Below, piece by piece: positions 25,484 through 37,466 of a stretch of DNA of 64,000 nt (positions are counted from its first letter, which is position 1; each line of letters opens with the position of its first letter). Made by a program: the position numbers and the translations under genes. The notes beneath the pieces are model-generated. The model was not told where the DNA came from, searched no databases, and saw only the letters and a list, made by a program, of their open reading frames with translations. The stretch is from Mansonella perstans. Its lineage: Eukaryota > Nematoda > Chromadorea > Rhabditida > Onchocercidae. The stretch spans positions 124,001 through 188,000 of the forward strand of contig JBAMDO010000029.1 of NCBI GenBank assembly GCA_037074765.1, given 5' to 3'.

Positions 25484-27342
25484 TTATTGCTCCATTAAAT
25501 AACGAAAAAATGAACAAGTTTTGTTGCAATTACTGCTTGCTGAATACAAAAAAGCTTCCAAATAAGCAGTGGCGAGACATTTTGGCATCAATTCCCACTG
25601 TTGTTTATTTATTGCATCTACAAGATTAAAAGTCAAATTCTTTCTGCTAATCTTAGGAAACATAATCATTTCTGCACTATTTAAAAATGAGAAATTAGTA
25701 ATTAGAAGTTTCTTAATTGAGCAGTTCCGAAAGTAAACCAGAAACTTGAAATATGCCATATTTAAGCTGTTCTGACCACTTGTAAAACTGTTATGGAGCA
25801 CTTTATTTTATAGAGAAAAGACTTTTCAATTAAGAACAGACTATTATCGAAAACTTCTCCTGCTCGTTTTGGCCATTGGAGACCAATTTATTATCCAGTT
25901 TTAAACAAGCGCTTTAACCAATTCAAGGGTTACTAATGGAGAAGCAAGATGAATCTCTTTCGTCCATCCATAATATCACTATCGTAAACTAATTACTGCG
26001 AAGCTATGGACTTCAAGTTATTAGATTTTAAATTCATTTCAAACACGATTAGGTAGCAAGCTAAAAAAATCCTGAATTACTCTGTAAATTTCTGAGACAT
26101 GTTTAATATAGCGATTGCATAGTGTTGAAATATTGAATAAGTAAGGCAGGATTTATTTTGGTAGCAGAGGTTTAGCTTTGAGAATTTTTCAATGGAGCCA
26201 GCAATGAGCAAATTTACAAAAGCAAAATTTCGAATCATCTACAGTTGGATTATAATTTAATCGTTAAAGCGTTGAAAATAATTGTTACGACGAAGTTTTC
26301 AGCATTAAATCAAGTGTAATCAATAACTCCAGATATCTAAAACAGATGTTTTTAACTTTGCCGATCAAGAGTAAAAAAATATTGAAATAATTAATAAAAG
26401 CTATGGTTTTTCATGCTTTCAGTAGTTTTGTTATATCGATTAGCTAAACATTTTTACACCGATTCATTTTGTCGCTTTTTACTTCATTCATTGTCAAAGT
26501 TTGAATTGATACTTACTTCACATTTTCTTTCTACTTCATTTTCTCATTTATTCTTCACTTCAAGTTTGATCGTTTTTTGCTGCGAGTATGAAATTAGATA
26601 AAAATTATTGTCCAAAATAGCATAATTCCCAATTTGTCTTTCGTGCGTCTTAATCCGTCACAACATCTATTTCTTTTTGACGCATATTGAAATTAAGAGA
26701 CAAATAATAAAAAAAAATACAACAGATATTTTGCAAGCAGAAAGAAATCGGTACTACTGAGAAAAAAAATCTTTATTGTGAATGGATTTTTTCCCGATCG
26801 CAAATAACTCGAAAAGATCACTCACCTTTTGAAAAAGAAAACGAAGAGTTGCGGTATATCTTGCTCCCTTCCAAAATATCTCGGCATGAATTTCTATCAC
26901 TGCATTTTGTAACAAAAATCAAACCGGATATGTTTTACTGACAAATTTGATTATTTATCCGGTGAACTTACTAGTTATCTTTTTTAGGCTCTTCCTGTTC
27001 GATCATCATTCATGAAATCAAGCTGCTTGCATTCCACTAACGATTTGATCTCCTTGCTCTTACCATTGACTTATCATAACTTTTTAGAAGTTTAAAGTTG
27101 TCTTTCAGCACTAATGAATTCACTCTGTTCCTTATAAAGTGTGTGATGGTTTTTTACATTCGCATGATATTGATATCAGAATATCGTACTTATCTAATTC
27201 CTTTCGTTTTTCTTCATACTCATTTGGCCATATTTCCTTGAGCAATCTAAAAAAGTTATAATTTATTGACTAATAACTTTGTTGAAGCAAAAATATTATC
27301 AACAAAGATTACTGAGGTTTAATGAGATCAGAATTGATTTGT
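25484..27342 (-). other. Possible minus-strand gene or gene remnant
   Basis: Three segments on the minus strand (27342-27313, 27246-27190, 27124-27064) have GT-AG edges and consistent phases. They read QINSDLIKPQ, LLKEIWPNEYEEKRKELDK and VNSLVLKDNFKLLKSYDKSM. Further down, segments near 26890-26826 (IEIHAEIFWKGARYTATLRF, donor GTGAGT) and 25652-25484 (ending in TAA) are also open. The first set does not join to the later ones in phase, and purine-rich AT-rich DNA easily gives Lys/Glu-rich frames, so this is only a candidate. Confidence 0.2.
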
Positions 27343-29117
27343 CTGAATTTTGCATCACAAATAAAAATGAAATCAGATTCAAGAATCAAAACCAGTTAAT
27401 CTATTCCTCTTCGCTAATAATATTTCAAAATCATCTATAATTAAATTTGCATTTGAACCATAATTGCTAAGTATTGATTAATTTGTATTTTCGGTATATT
27501 CTTCAAGCTTATAATCAAATACTGGATTTAAAGTACAAAATTCAAAACTCTTTACTTAGAATTGTTTTGTGTTTTTTTGTAATATTTCATTGTTAACAAA
27601 AATTGTTACTGTTTTAATGGAAATTCAAGATGAAAGCTAGTATGAGGTAAGGAAGTTCTGAATTGTATTCTATGTAGACAAACTACCCAGCAATATAAAT
27701 TTAAAGAAATATTGGCGAAACTCAATTCAGAGTTTTGTTATGTTAAATTATGAATTTGAACTTAAAGTTAATCAAAGAAAATACCCATGTGGGTGGTTCA
27801 CATGACGAAATCTATTTTCGCTTTGTTTGAGATTAAATTCGAATCAAAAAACAAAACAGTCTGCCCCAATACAGGATGTCGTATTAATTACATGTTTAAT
27901 ATTTTGAATTTTCCCATTCTCTCAACAATACATGGCCTTGAATTTATTCATTTCACAGTAATCACTACCTGTTTGCATAAATCATTTCCATTTACGATTA
28001 AATTTGTTTTTTACATTCTTGTTTGAAAAATTCCTTTTTCGTTTCCAAATCTTTTATAATCAAATATATTTTATAAATGATCACCTCCCACTATCTACCT
28101 ACAATGGATCTCTCCTATGTGTGGAAAAAAATATTTAGGCCAATTTTTTTTTTTTTGTTTGCTGAAATATTGAAAGCATATTGAAGGGACTAATTTGCAG
28201 CACTAATCAACCGCACTGATTTGTTGTTGAGATGATTTCAATCGGAATATGTTTATTTTCATTATATTTCAAAGTGCTTTAAGAAGTATAAGCGAAAGAT
28301 GATTATTCCGAATTATAATTATTATTTTGGTGCTTTAAAGAGCTAGTATGACTGATCTTATATTCTCATTACTTTTTTATTATCCTATGCATTTCTCTAT
28401 CGTTACATTCTTAAGTTACCTTCTACTAAACACCGAAATGTCAAAGTGAAATAATTGTTAGATTTTGAGCACGCTAACAGGCCACAATTATATAATTATG
28501 TCGCCAGTAATGAGCCCATTTTCGGTCATTGGCTCATCAACTTCACATTTATGTTGATTTGTTGAACATTTATGTCGAACTTTACATTTATGTTGATGTT
28601 AAATTTCACATTTATGCAGTTTCATTTATGATAAATGTTATTCTGGATATTCCTATTTTCTAGCTATTTTAATTTTATCGAAATGTACTCATTAACTAGT
28701 AAACATTTATGAATAGACGATAAGTTTTCTTTTATGGTCGTTAAAAGTGTCAGTTTAATAAAATATGCATCCCAATAGATCCCGAGATTCTAATATGAAA
28801 AATATATGCCTATTTTCCTCATTAATGATAGAAATTTGATATTTCATAAATCGCTGCTCCGTCCTCGATCTTCTCAAACTTCTGGAGAGTGCTTTTGTTT
28901 TTCCTGGATTATGAATACACTTGAATCGGACACCAAAAACTTAATTTCCATTTACTCTTCCTTATCAAAATTACTCATTTACTTGTTTAATACAAATTTT
29001 CGCAATTTTTATTAATCCAAATAATGATAAAATCATTGATTAAGCTATGATACTGTGAAGAAGATAATATTTTTGTTACCAGTAGAAATTAATAATTTAC
29101 AAAATGATATTATAGGG
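27343..29117. other. Gene-poor AT-rich stretch
   Basis: No supported gene. A cluster of imperfect repeats containing ACATTTATGTTGAT lies at about 28545-28640. The region upstream of 29118 should include the promoter of the Ly6-like gene. Confidence 0.5.
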
Positions 29118-29772
29118 ATGACAATTTACGTATTATCACTAATTTTGTCAACATTATCAATTGCTGGAGCAATTCAGTGCTATTCAGGAAGTCAGCCACA
29201 GATTACTGAATGTCCGAGTCGCCATTGTGTTAAGCATTCACTCGGTTTGGATACGGTATTTGTTCAGTTTCTTTATTTCCTGAAATTTTCAAGTATTTTG
29301 TCAATGTTCCACTTTTTTTATTGTAACTGATAAAACTTGCATATCAATTAATGATTCCCACAAATTAGCAGCATTATCACATATACTTCCAAAATACTTT
29401 CCTATTCTGTTTGAATTTCACTGATCAATTATTTCTTTTCGTCATGTAAACAACAAAAAATAATTGACAATTATGATAAGAGTTTACACGTTCCAATTTG
29501 AAAGAAATTAAAACCATTTCCTAATTCTGCCAATGCATTTATCAAGCATCGAGAAGTTGAGATTAGTTTTTCTTCAGGCAAGGTACTGCGATGGTACCGG
29601 TGGATCATCTATCTGTGAAACGTATCGTATATTTGAAGCATGTGAAACAATCCCTAACTTGGGTCGCATATGTTGCTGTCCTAATAATCTTTGCAATTCT
29701 GCTCAGTCTATTTTCATGTTCAAATTTATTCTAGTAATATTGATCTTCTTATTATCGAAAACAATATTGTGA
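29118..29772 (+). CDS. Small secreted Ly6/uPAR-domain protein, probably GPI-anchored
   Basis: Two exons (29118-29255 and 29578-29772) join in phase into 110 residues. Residues 1-19 are a signal peptide (MTIYVLSLILSTLSIAGA). The mature part has ten Cys, starting IQCYSG and ending in the three-finger (LU) signature CCCPNNLCN. Residues about 92-110 form a hydrophobic C-terminal segment (FKFILVILIFLLSKTIL), as in GPI-anchor precursors. Such proteins sit on the outer cell surface; the nematode ODR-2/HOT family is one example, but the partner here is unknown. The ATG at 29118 was chosen because it gives a clean signal peptide and follows a TTATAG acceptor by two bases; an in-frame ATG at 29055 would add 21 residues. 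AATAAA signals lie just after the stop (about 29793-29810). Confidence 0.8.
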
Positions 29773-29811
29773 TATGATTTATTTAAACGTATGAATAAAT
29801 TTGAAATAAAT

Positions 29812-29874
29812 TTATTTTATTTTGTAAACAAATTATTATTTTGTAAACAAATAAAATTATTTTGTAAACAAATC
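29812..29874. repeat. Three copies of ATTTTGTAAACAAAT
   Basis: Three imperfect tandem copies of a unit of about 18-22 bases (TTATTTTGTAAACAAAT) just 3' of the Ly6-like gene. Confidence 0.85.
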
Positions 29875-32800
29875 GTCATTAAATCTTTGCTTTCTTGTAA
29901 ATCATTTTCTTGAAAAACTCAAAATTTTCAATCGCTTTAAGACAATGATAAGTAACTTAACATCCAAAATTTAGCATATTTTACTTGATTAAATCAATAT
30001 ATAACAGATATCTGCCATTCTTTGAAAGATAGAACAGAAATTCGCACTCTGCAGTTAATTCACAAATGTAATCAATGTGGAATAGTGTTCTTGCTACGCA
30101 ATAGTTCTTTCACTCTTTAATGACCAGTGAAAACTGGTCTTCATATGTGGAAAATTGCTTCACTAAATTGAAATAAATTATGCTTGACTGATGGAAATTC
30201 AACTAAATTTATTTCATTTTCAGAATGCAATCATAACTTGTGAAAATGATTTTAAAAATGCCAAAAGATTAATTCCTGATCGCATATAACAATTTCCCTT
30301 GACCAAGCAAATATTTGAGTGATTTCGTTTCAAAAATTAAGGATTTATAACTTCGTCGATATACTGCTTAAAACCCAGAATACTGAAATGGAAAATTGAT
30401 GATACAAGACTAGAAGCAGCCAAAAAAATACTACATAAGGAAAGAAACAAAAAATTAAAGGTATATGAGCAAATAAGTGAAGAGCCAAATAGGAGGCGAG
30501 AAAACAGTAACACATGATGGGCCAGAAAGAGAAGATATGTCTATCAAATGCGAAGCTAACAATGAGCAAAAAAAAAAAACAATTAGGAAAGAGACAGCGA
30601 ATGGGCCAATAAACGGAACTGATGTGGTATGCGGAGATGAACGATTGGTGCATTAGGAAAAAAGCGGAAAATTACCATCCTTTGCGGAAACAAATGAAAA
30701 ACTGATGGAGCACTAGTTACCAATCAGTGGTTCGCCAAAATTAAAATATGGACTGGCAAGCAGTGGTAAAGTGATCAGAAAACAGACGGGGCTATTTTCT
30801 TTTTAACTAGTACATTAAAATTTTGATTAAAATTTGTTTTCAAATTAACAAAATTTGTTATTCTAGGACTTTATGGTCCTCGATACATACTAAAAGACCA
30901 ATGTAGTCCCTGAGCAGGAAAAATTGGGACCAATTGAGATGGAGGATGAAAGAAAAGACCGATGATGTAATGAAAAACGGAAGAAAGAGCCATAGGAAAG
31001 CCAAAAAGATTCCAAGAAATTACAGTATTATTCAGATGTCATAATCCATAGATCGTCCATAACTGTTATGATGCTCATTTCGCTATAGACAAGTCAAGAT
31101 AAATTATTCAGTTTTTCGATGCTTTTTACTTTCTGTTCATTCATAGTGGCTAAGAATTTGATGACAGTGGTTATGCAGCGTTGTTTCATCGGTACCTAAA
31201 TAGCTCCATCATGTGCTGACTTATTGATGCAAGCACGTAAAATATTCTTTGCACGAGGATTCAACTTCAATAAACGTGAGAAAAGCATATATTAAGGCTC
31301 GTTTGGTGTGTTGGAGAAGGCAACGTATGAATAACGTTTACTAGATTAGGAAAAGCTACAGTGTTAATAGTATCTTCCAATATTAATAATACTGATTGAA
31401 ACTACGATATGAATAAAATTCCTGATCACATGACTAATAGATTTATGTAAACTATCGAGATGTCTCGATTCTTTCTTAGCAGTAGCATTAGTTTGTTTCT
31501 GCAAATGCATTGTAACGCACTTTTGTCAAATTAATGTATTAGCAGAACTCCTTACTACGATATTAGCAGAATTCCTTACTACGGTATTAGCGGAACTCTG
31601 TTCATAACAGTTCTTGTTTTATCGTAGATGTTTCAAAAAAGCTAACGATTGTACCTTACAATTACTAAAAAGTGTAATATCGCTGTAAAAACAAAACAGT
31701 TACCTGAATGTATTATCAAAGAATTTCTGTGGAATATGCATTGTCTGTTATCCAAGAATTTCCGGGTCTCAGTATTTCATCGTTTATCAGTCACAGAAAT
31801 CATTTTATGTTTGAATGGGATTTTGTACAGTGTGGGTGTCAATGGTGTCCAGTATAAATCTGAGAAAGTGTAGAAAAGAACAATATATCTTTTCATTGCA
31901 ATTTAAACAAAAACTTATTTAACATTCATTAGCTTGGTGTTATTTTCGAGCTAATATTTGAAAAATAGGTGAGAATTAAGACACAACTTTTCATACCACT
32001 AATTAATTAATCTTGTTTTTGAAACAATCGACTCAGCAATCTGTCGAAAAATCACAATAAAATTTAATCATGAATAATTTTATTAATTTACTATTATCTG
32101 TTATGAACTGTTATGTGCACCTGATTTCTGGATTCAGCAATGGCTGACGGTATAAATCTGAGAACGTGTAGAAAAAAAAACAATATATCTTCATTATCAA
32201 TAACAAATCTATAGCGGTAATGTTTAGAGTAGACATATTACTGTGCTGAAATTTCTGTTCAATTTTCAAAGAATTACTCAAATCTCCCGGCATATTGAGA
32301 TCTATTTTCCTTGGATATTTCATAGTACCATCATCTACTGGGACATATCTTTTCTTGGATATTTTATTAGCAATTTTCAAACGAATAAATTTGACCATTT
32401 AGAGCAACCGTTGGGTGATTTACGTTTTGAGAAATTTTATGCTGATATGACCAATTTCTATATTCATTGCTTTATTCCAAAAATATACTTTCATAGCTGT
32501 AGAGTTGGGAAATATTCACAAAACTTATCATTTAAAACTAATCATTCAAAAAAGATTTATGATTTAGAGGAGTAAATGAGGAAAGGATGCATTAAAGTTG
32601 TATCGGACATAAAAAGTTAAAACTGTTCTGTGTCCATCGTAGCAAAATCTCAATTATCTTTTTCCTAAACTAAATGTTCAAGAGGAGAAATATGCCTTTA
32701 GCTATGACTAGTGCAATGAAAATTTAAAAAAAAAAATGAATTGAAGGAGAATTAATGGATGAGAGAGTGACCAGATTGCGAACAATAATATAAGACAGTG

Positions 32801-33639
32801 TGGAAATCCATCGGTCAGTTACTTTCAAAACACTGTTACTTCCGTCTACGCGACGACAAATACTAGTAACAAAGATTTGTTACAGTGAATTGTCCAAATG
32901 ACCACTTAGGAGTCAGTAATTGCCAGTAGAATTGTTAGTAGCCATATTAACCGTTTTAAAACTATTACTTTAAATTTCATCTGTTTGGTAAAAAAGAAAA
33001 CTGTGTTTAACTTACAATCTCAGCTAAGACTTCACAATTTAAGACTACTTGAATCTTTTAAAAAATCAATGAGCAACAAAACCACTGAAACCTACTACTA
33101 TGATCACTTCTGTATATTTCAGGTATAAAAACTGGAAGTTGAACTATTGCTTAGAGGAGTGCAACACTCATAAACATCAGAATATGTTCCCATGCTGCAA
33201 AGCTAACAAGTCCTTTATATTATATCACTAAACAGATAAGACAAATCCAGATTCTAGGACAGTCGTTAATAGGATGGCCGATAAAAATGCAATATGAGCT
33301 GAGGTCACTCAAAAGTGAGAAATGACAAATGCAGACGAAACCATATTTAACTAAATACGGTGCAAGCAAAATGTGCATGAAAAGCTTCATTGGCCAAGTA
33401 GTACGTCAAAGTATTCTCATACCATCTACTACTTTTCTGTTAACTCTTTTTCAGAAATCTTTTTTATGTAGTCCAAATCAATAAACACTGCTTTTATCCG
33501 CTCAAACAAGAACATCTGATATTTACGAGTAAAAACTAAAATGGATGATTTTGATAAACAAACAAATACGCTCAAAATTTAAGGAACGCATGTGAAATAG
33601 ATCAAATTTAACAATGGGATTCAATAATTCCACTACTTC
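29875..33639. other. Gene-poor stretch with skewed composition
   Basis: No gene supported. It contains a purine-rich plus strand at about 30385-31015, a 24-bp tandem repeat at 31537-31606, and a dispersed pair of about 42 bases (31851-31895 and 32149-32190). Open frames at 30345-30653 (minus), 31649-31873 and 32243-32575 (plus) lack splice context or a recognisable family. Confidence 0.5.
31537..31606. repeat. 24-bp tandem repeat, three copies
   Basis: Units starting TATTAGCAGAACTCCTTACT at 31537, 31561 and 31585, with the third copy diverged and truncated. Confidence 0.85.
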
Positions 33640-36600
33640 TCAATTCACCACTTCCGATTTTGCATTCTCACTTTCAATTAGCGTTGTCTCCATATCTTCA
33701 TTCACATCAGTCTGAAACAAAGTGCGCTACAGAAACCTCTATTTTCCAAAAAATTTTGAAATTCCAGTTAAACAAAACCTTTTGCTTAGCAGCGAATTTA
33801 TCGAACATTCCTTTATATCGCTTTTTCTCTTTTTCACGAATCTCTGCCAACTTCTTTTTACAAGTCGCAATTTGCGCTACTGCTGCCTAAAACTTGCGGG
33901 TTGTAATGATACAAAAGAACAAAAGAGAATCCACAACTGATGAAATCTTTTGGAACTGAGATAGAGAACCTTGTTGTCCGGTTCGTATCCCAATACTTTT
34001 TTATATTCAGTAATCGCTTCATCAACATCGTTTTGCTCTTGAAGTGCCTAAAATAATACTCTTGAAAATCAGTTTACTAATCTATTTCGATTGAGGCAGC
34101 TGAAACAAAACTATGCGAACAGAACAATCAAAATTTGCGATTTTTTCTAGAAAAATTACCAAAGCCTTTCGATACAGTGCTTTCACACATTTCGGATCAA
34201 TTTCAAGCGCTTTGTCACAGTTTTTTATACACTCCACTGTCTCATCTTGCTTCGCATATACAAGAGCGCTAAATCCAAGAGAAGTTGTAGCTTCAAAATA
34301 AAACACATATATTCTTAAAGTTGGAATACTCTTAAGAGATGGCTATAAAAAAAATGCATCGGAACGCAAAAACCTGTTCAGGTAACCGGCAAGCAGCAGC
34401 GCCTCCCGTCTGCTTTTGGCTTCATTTTCTAAAGATTTTTCGTATTCCAGCAGTTCGATCACGCGCATATACTTCGCAATTGCAAGCCGCATCTTGCCCT
34501 GCTTGAAAAACATAGTACCTCTTTCTTTGGCAGCTTCTGCAGCATCAAGTTTCTCGTCACCAGTTAATTCCCACGATGCCTTTACCTGAAAATGAAATTT
34601 ATTACATTCTGCAATAGAATCACAAAATTTATCATGCTCATATATGATAAATTACATGCAAAAAAGTGGAAATTGAGTACTAAACTTGATGTTTAAAGTA
34701 AAAAAGTCTCACGCTGTAAACGAAACAACAACCTCAGTCACACTATCAAAAAAGAAAAAAATACCTTCTCATATTCCTTGAGAAATAAAGTAAAGTCAAT
34801 TTCAGCATAGGATGGTAAATTATATTCTGGAGGCGGAGTAGCACCAAACGTAAAACGGCTTCCTTTCAGATGAACTGTGGACTTTTCGCCTTTGTTGAAT
34901 CGACGAAGAGCGCGGTCAACACCTTCTGGCAAACCTACCTGAAAATGCTCATTGCAGAATATATAACTTCATGGATTCTAGATTCAATGATCTGCTTGAA
35001 AATAAAAAGCATCAGGACAACACTCTCGATTGATCATTGCATGTTAGTTACATGCTTATCCTCGGCCTATTGTCATCATTTGCATTGGCGAATGAAAAAA
35101 ACAAGTACACTAGATCTAAAAAAATCCATTGGTAACTACCTCAGAACCTTCTCCCAGAATGAAGCTGACTTCCTTATCGTAAAACACTCGACCATTGTAC
35201 GAACCAACGGCACATACTGAAACAAATGTCGACTTCATCCACTGCCGGTGATCCCTCCAGCAATTATCCTTCAAGTGTCAATAGGATACAAAGCCCCTTT
35301 CGAAGGGAACACGCATTACTTAGAATGATAATCTGGAAAATACAAGTAAACAACTTTAAACAGCAGAAAACGTAAACAGACAAAACTAACCTTTAACAGT
35401 TGAACCTTCAGTGGGACTTGAGTATTTCTCCCCTTCTACAATGATTGATCGGGTGATTGTACCGTCTCGATCTGGCGAAATATCTTCTCCTTGCCAGCTC
35501 AGTAATTCAATCTAAAAAATAAACTGTTTTTCCTTTCCCGATTTGCTTTCATATTCACTTCACATTTATACAGAATAATGGAACACATATGTACTGAAAA
35601 TTGAGGTATGCTTCATTTACTTCAAACTTGAGTGTAGCACCACCAGGAATCTTTGGTGGGCTGCCAGTTTCACCGTAGGCATAATCGGCTCGACAAATGA
35701 GATCACATTTTTCGCCCTTTTTCATTGTTGCAACACCAAGATCCCATCCCTTGATTACCTGCAATTTACCATATATTATTCTCCATGTTACATGCTGCAT
35801 CGCTACACTAGAAACAATGAACTTTCAAGTGAGAGTAAGTACTAACATTTCCTATAAAATTAGTTAAGAAAAATGTAAAATGCATACATTACCTGCCCAT
35901 TGCCCAAAGTGAAGTTGAATGGTTCGTTACGATCATGGCTTGAATCAAACTGCTCGCCATTTTCAAGAGTCCCAACGTAGTGCACAGAAACACTATCACC
36001 TTTTGAAGGGTGATGCTCGCCTGTTCCTTCCACTAATATTTTTTTCAAAACGCCACCATTCTGGAAAAGAAATAAATAAACAAATAATCCTAAAAAGTGA
36101 CAAATGACCTTTCACTTACACATGAATAGAAAAATCCTAAAAAGTGACAAATCACCTTTCACTTACACGTGAATAGAAAATCCTAAAAAGTGATAAATCA
36201 CCTCTCACTTACACGTGAATAGAAAAGTTCTAAAAAGTGACAAATCACCTTTCACTTACACGTGAATAGAAAATCCTAAAAAGTGATAAATCACCTTTCA
36301 CTTACACGTGAATAGAAAAGTTCTAAAAAGTGACAAATGACCTTTCACTTACATGTGAACAGAAAAATCCTAAAAATCTTTCACTTACAGGTGAATAGAA
36401 AATTAACGACATTGAATAAAGAACCCTTTCAACTCCCTACCAAGTCAATAACTGGATTTTAGCGAACATAATATCTGTTTGTAATTTTATACAATTAAAC
36501 GATGAATGAGAAAAAATATTAGTTATTATTAATTAGTTCAATAAATTAAAAATAAAAAGAAAAAATTAGAAATAAATTAAAAATGAAAAAATATTATTGA

Positions 36601-36661
36601 AGTTCAATAAATTAGAAGTAACCTTTTCAGGTGTAATGTCCACTCCATCAGTTGTTGCCAT
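33640..36661 (-). CDS. fkb-6: FKBP52-type peptidyl-prolyl isomerase co-chaperone (FKB-6-like)
   Basis: Eleven exons (36661-36623, 36060-35893, 35758-35621, 35511-35391, 35216-35140, 34938-34765, 34585-34374, 34268-34160, 34047-33970, 33886-33779, 33711-33640) close in phase into 431 residues. FKBP52/FKBP51 proteins are cytosolic Hsp90 co-chaperones. The first FK domain (about 15-115) keeps the active-site pattern [23 protein letters not shown] and [11 protein letters not shown]. The second FK domain (about 130-240) has VDRALRRF where an active domain has the KGWD tryptophan, so it is probably inactive, as in vertebrate homologues. Three TPRs follow (about 250-400), with [27 protein letters not shown] and VKALYRKAL, which keep the Hsp90-binding Lys/Asn/Lys/Arg positions. 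The acidic tail ends SEVVN. Heat-shock elements lie about 200 bases upstream and a minisatellite occupies intron 1. Confidence 0.94.
36087..36402. repeat. fkb-6: Minisatellite in FKBP intron 1 (about 49-bp units)
   Basis: Six to seven tandem units of roughly 48-50 bases built on CCTAAAAAGTGACAAATCAC followed by CTTTCACTTACACGTGAATA; the last unit is truncated. Read on the gene's sense strand, each full unit contains a strong donor-like GTGTAAGTG and an acceptor-like CACTTTTTAGG. Confidence 0.93.
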
Positions 36662-36861
36662 TTTAACGCACTTTGAAGTTTTAGCTAAAAACAATTTGAG
36701 TAAAAATCACCACTCCAATGACCAGCACTGACCAAAACTGACCAACAATCTCATACACTACCATAATTAGACCTCAACCAAACTCCCAATAACCATCCCA
36801 ACTACACCAGCATACCCAAATGACTGCACACATCCTCTACGACCTTCCCAGTTTTATACAT

Positions 36862-36896
36862 GGAACGTTCTAGAATGGAATCTTCTAGAACATTCC
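36862..36896. promoter_or_regulatory. Heat-shock element array (HSF binding)
   Basis: Seven contiguous pentamers at an exact 5-base pitch: GAA (36863), TTC (36868), GAA (36873), GAA (36878), TTC (36883), GAA (36888), TTC (36893). This equals a perfect three-unit and a perfect four-unit HSE (alternating nGAAn/nTTCn) placed end to end. It lies 200 bases upstream of the FKBP start on one side and 580 bases from the 134-aa gene on the other. HSE control fits an Hsp90 co-chaperone. Confidence 0.85.
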
Positions 36897-37336
36897 TGAT
36901 GTCTCCTTGAATAGCCATAAAATTCAAACATACGACAATTCGAAAGGCTTCTTTTCGGATGGATCGGCTTATCCCCTTCTCGTTGGTTTTTTCAATTGTA
37001 TCGATTGAATCAAGCTATCAGTGGTTGTTTATTTAAATATAAAACTTCATGAGAAAAGGTGATAATTGACCAGTAAGAAAGAAAGAAACGAGCCAGAAGA
37101 AATCGCAACAGGTGTTTGTTAGCCATTTGGTACTTACCTTAAGTTATACTTTAAGTTTTACCTTAAGTTTATAACTTTCCATGTTTCATATTATTCATAC
37201 TCGTACATTTATTTGGTACTCACGTACATTTATTTGGTCACGTGCATTTATTTTGGTGCATTTATTTCGTACATTTATTTGGTACTCACGCACGGGATAT
37301 GTATCCCATATGTAGGCTTGTCGTTGTTCTGTCTGA

Positions 37337-37466
37337 ATGGACGATGGATTACGTCACTGAAGATATTATTAATTTCTTCAAAATTAATTAATTTCTTTTA
37401 AATGGACGACAGATTACGTTACTGAGGAAATTATTATTAATTTCTTTAAAACTAATTAATTTCTTC
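37337..37466. repeat. Tandem duplication just upstream of the 134-aa gene
   Basis: Two imperfect copies of about 65 bases, each beginning ATGGACGA..GATTACGT and containing ATTAATTTCTT stretches. The second copy runs up to the TTGCAG acceptor before the ATG at 37478. Confidence 0.85.

Noticed and set aside
25484..25801. 105-codon minus-strand frame as a stand-alone gene
   Set aside because: In about 70% AT sequence a frame this long is expected once or twice by chance in 64 kb. Only its 3' part is kept, as part of a low-confidence candidate.
30345..30653. 102-codon hydrophobic minus-strand frame resembling a multi-pass membrane protein
   Set aside because: It is the complement of a purine-rich tract, so Phe/Leu/Tyr/Trp richness is compositional; no splice or family evidence.
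32111..32575. Overlapping frames on both strands (95 and 110 codons)
   Set aside because: No recognisable domain, start context or splice partners; overlapping opposite-strand frames of this size are common in this composition.
33030..33241. Cys-containing frames (ETYYYDHFCIFQ, then NYCLEEC and PCCKANK) resembling a Kunitz domain
   Set aside because: A frameshift separates the two halves, the spacing between the third and fifth Cys is about nine residues too short, and the fourth Cys is missing; no signal peptide exon is near.
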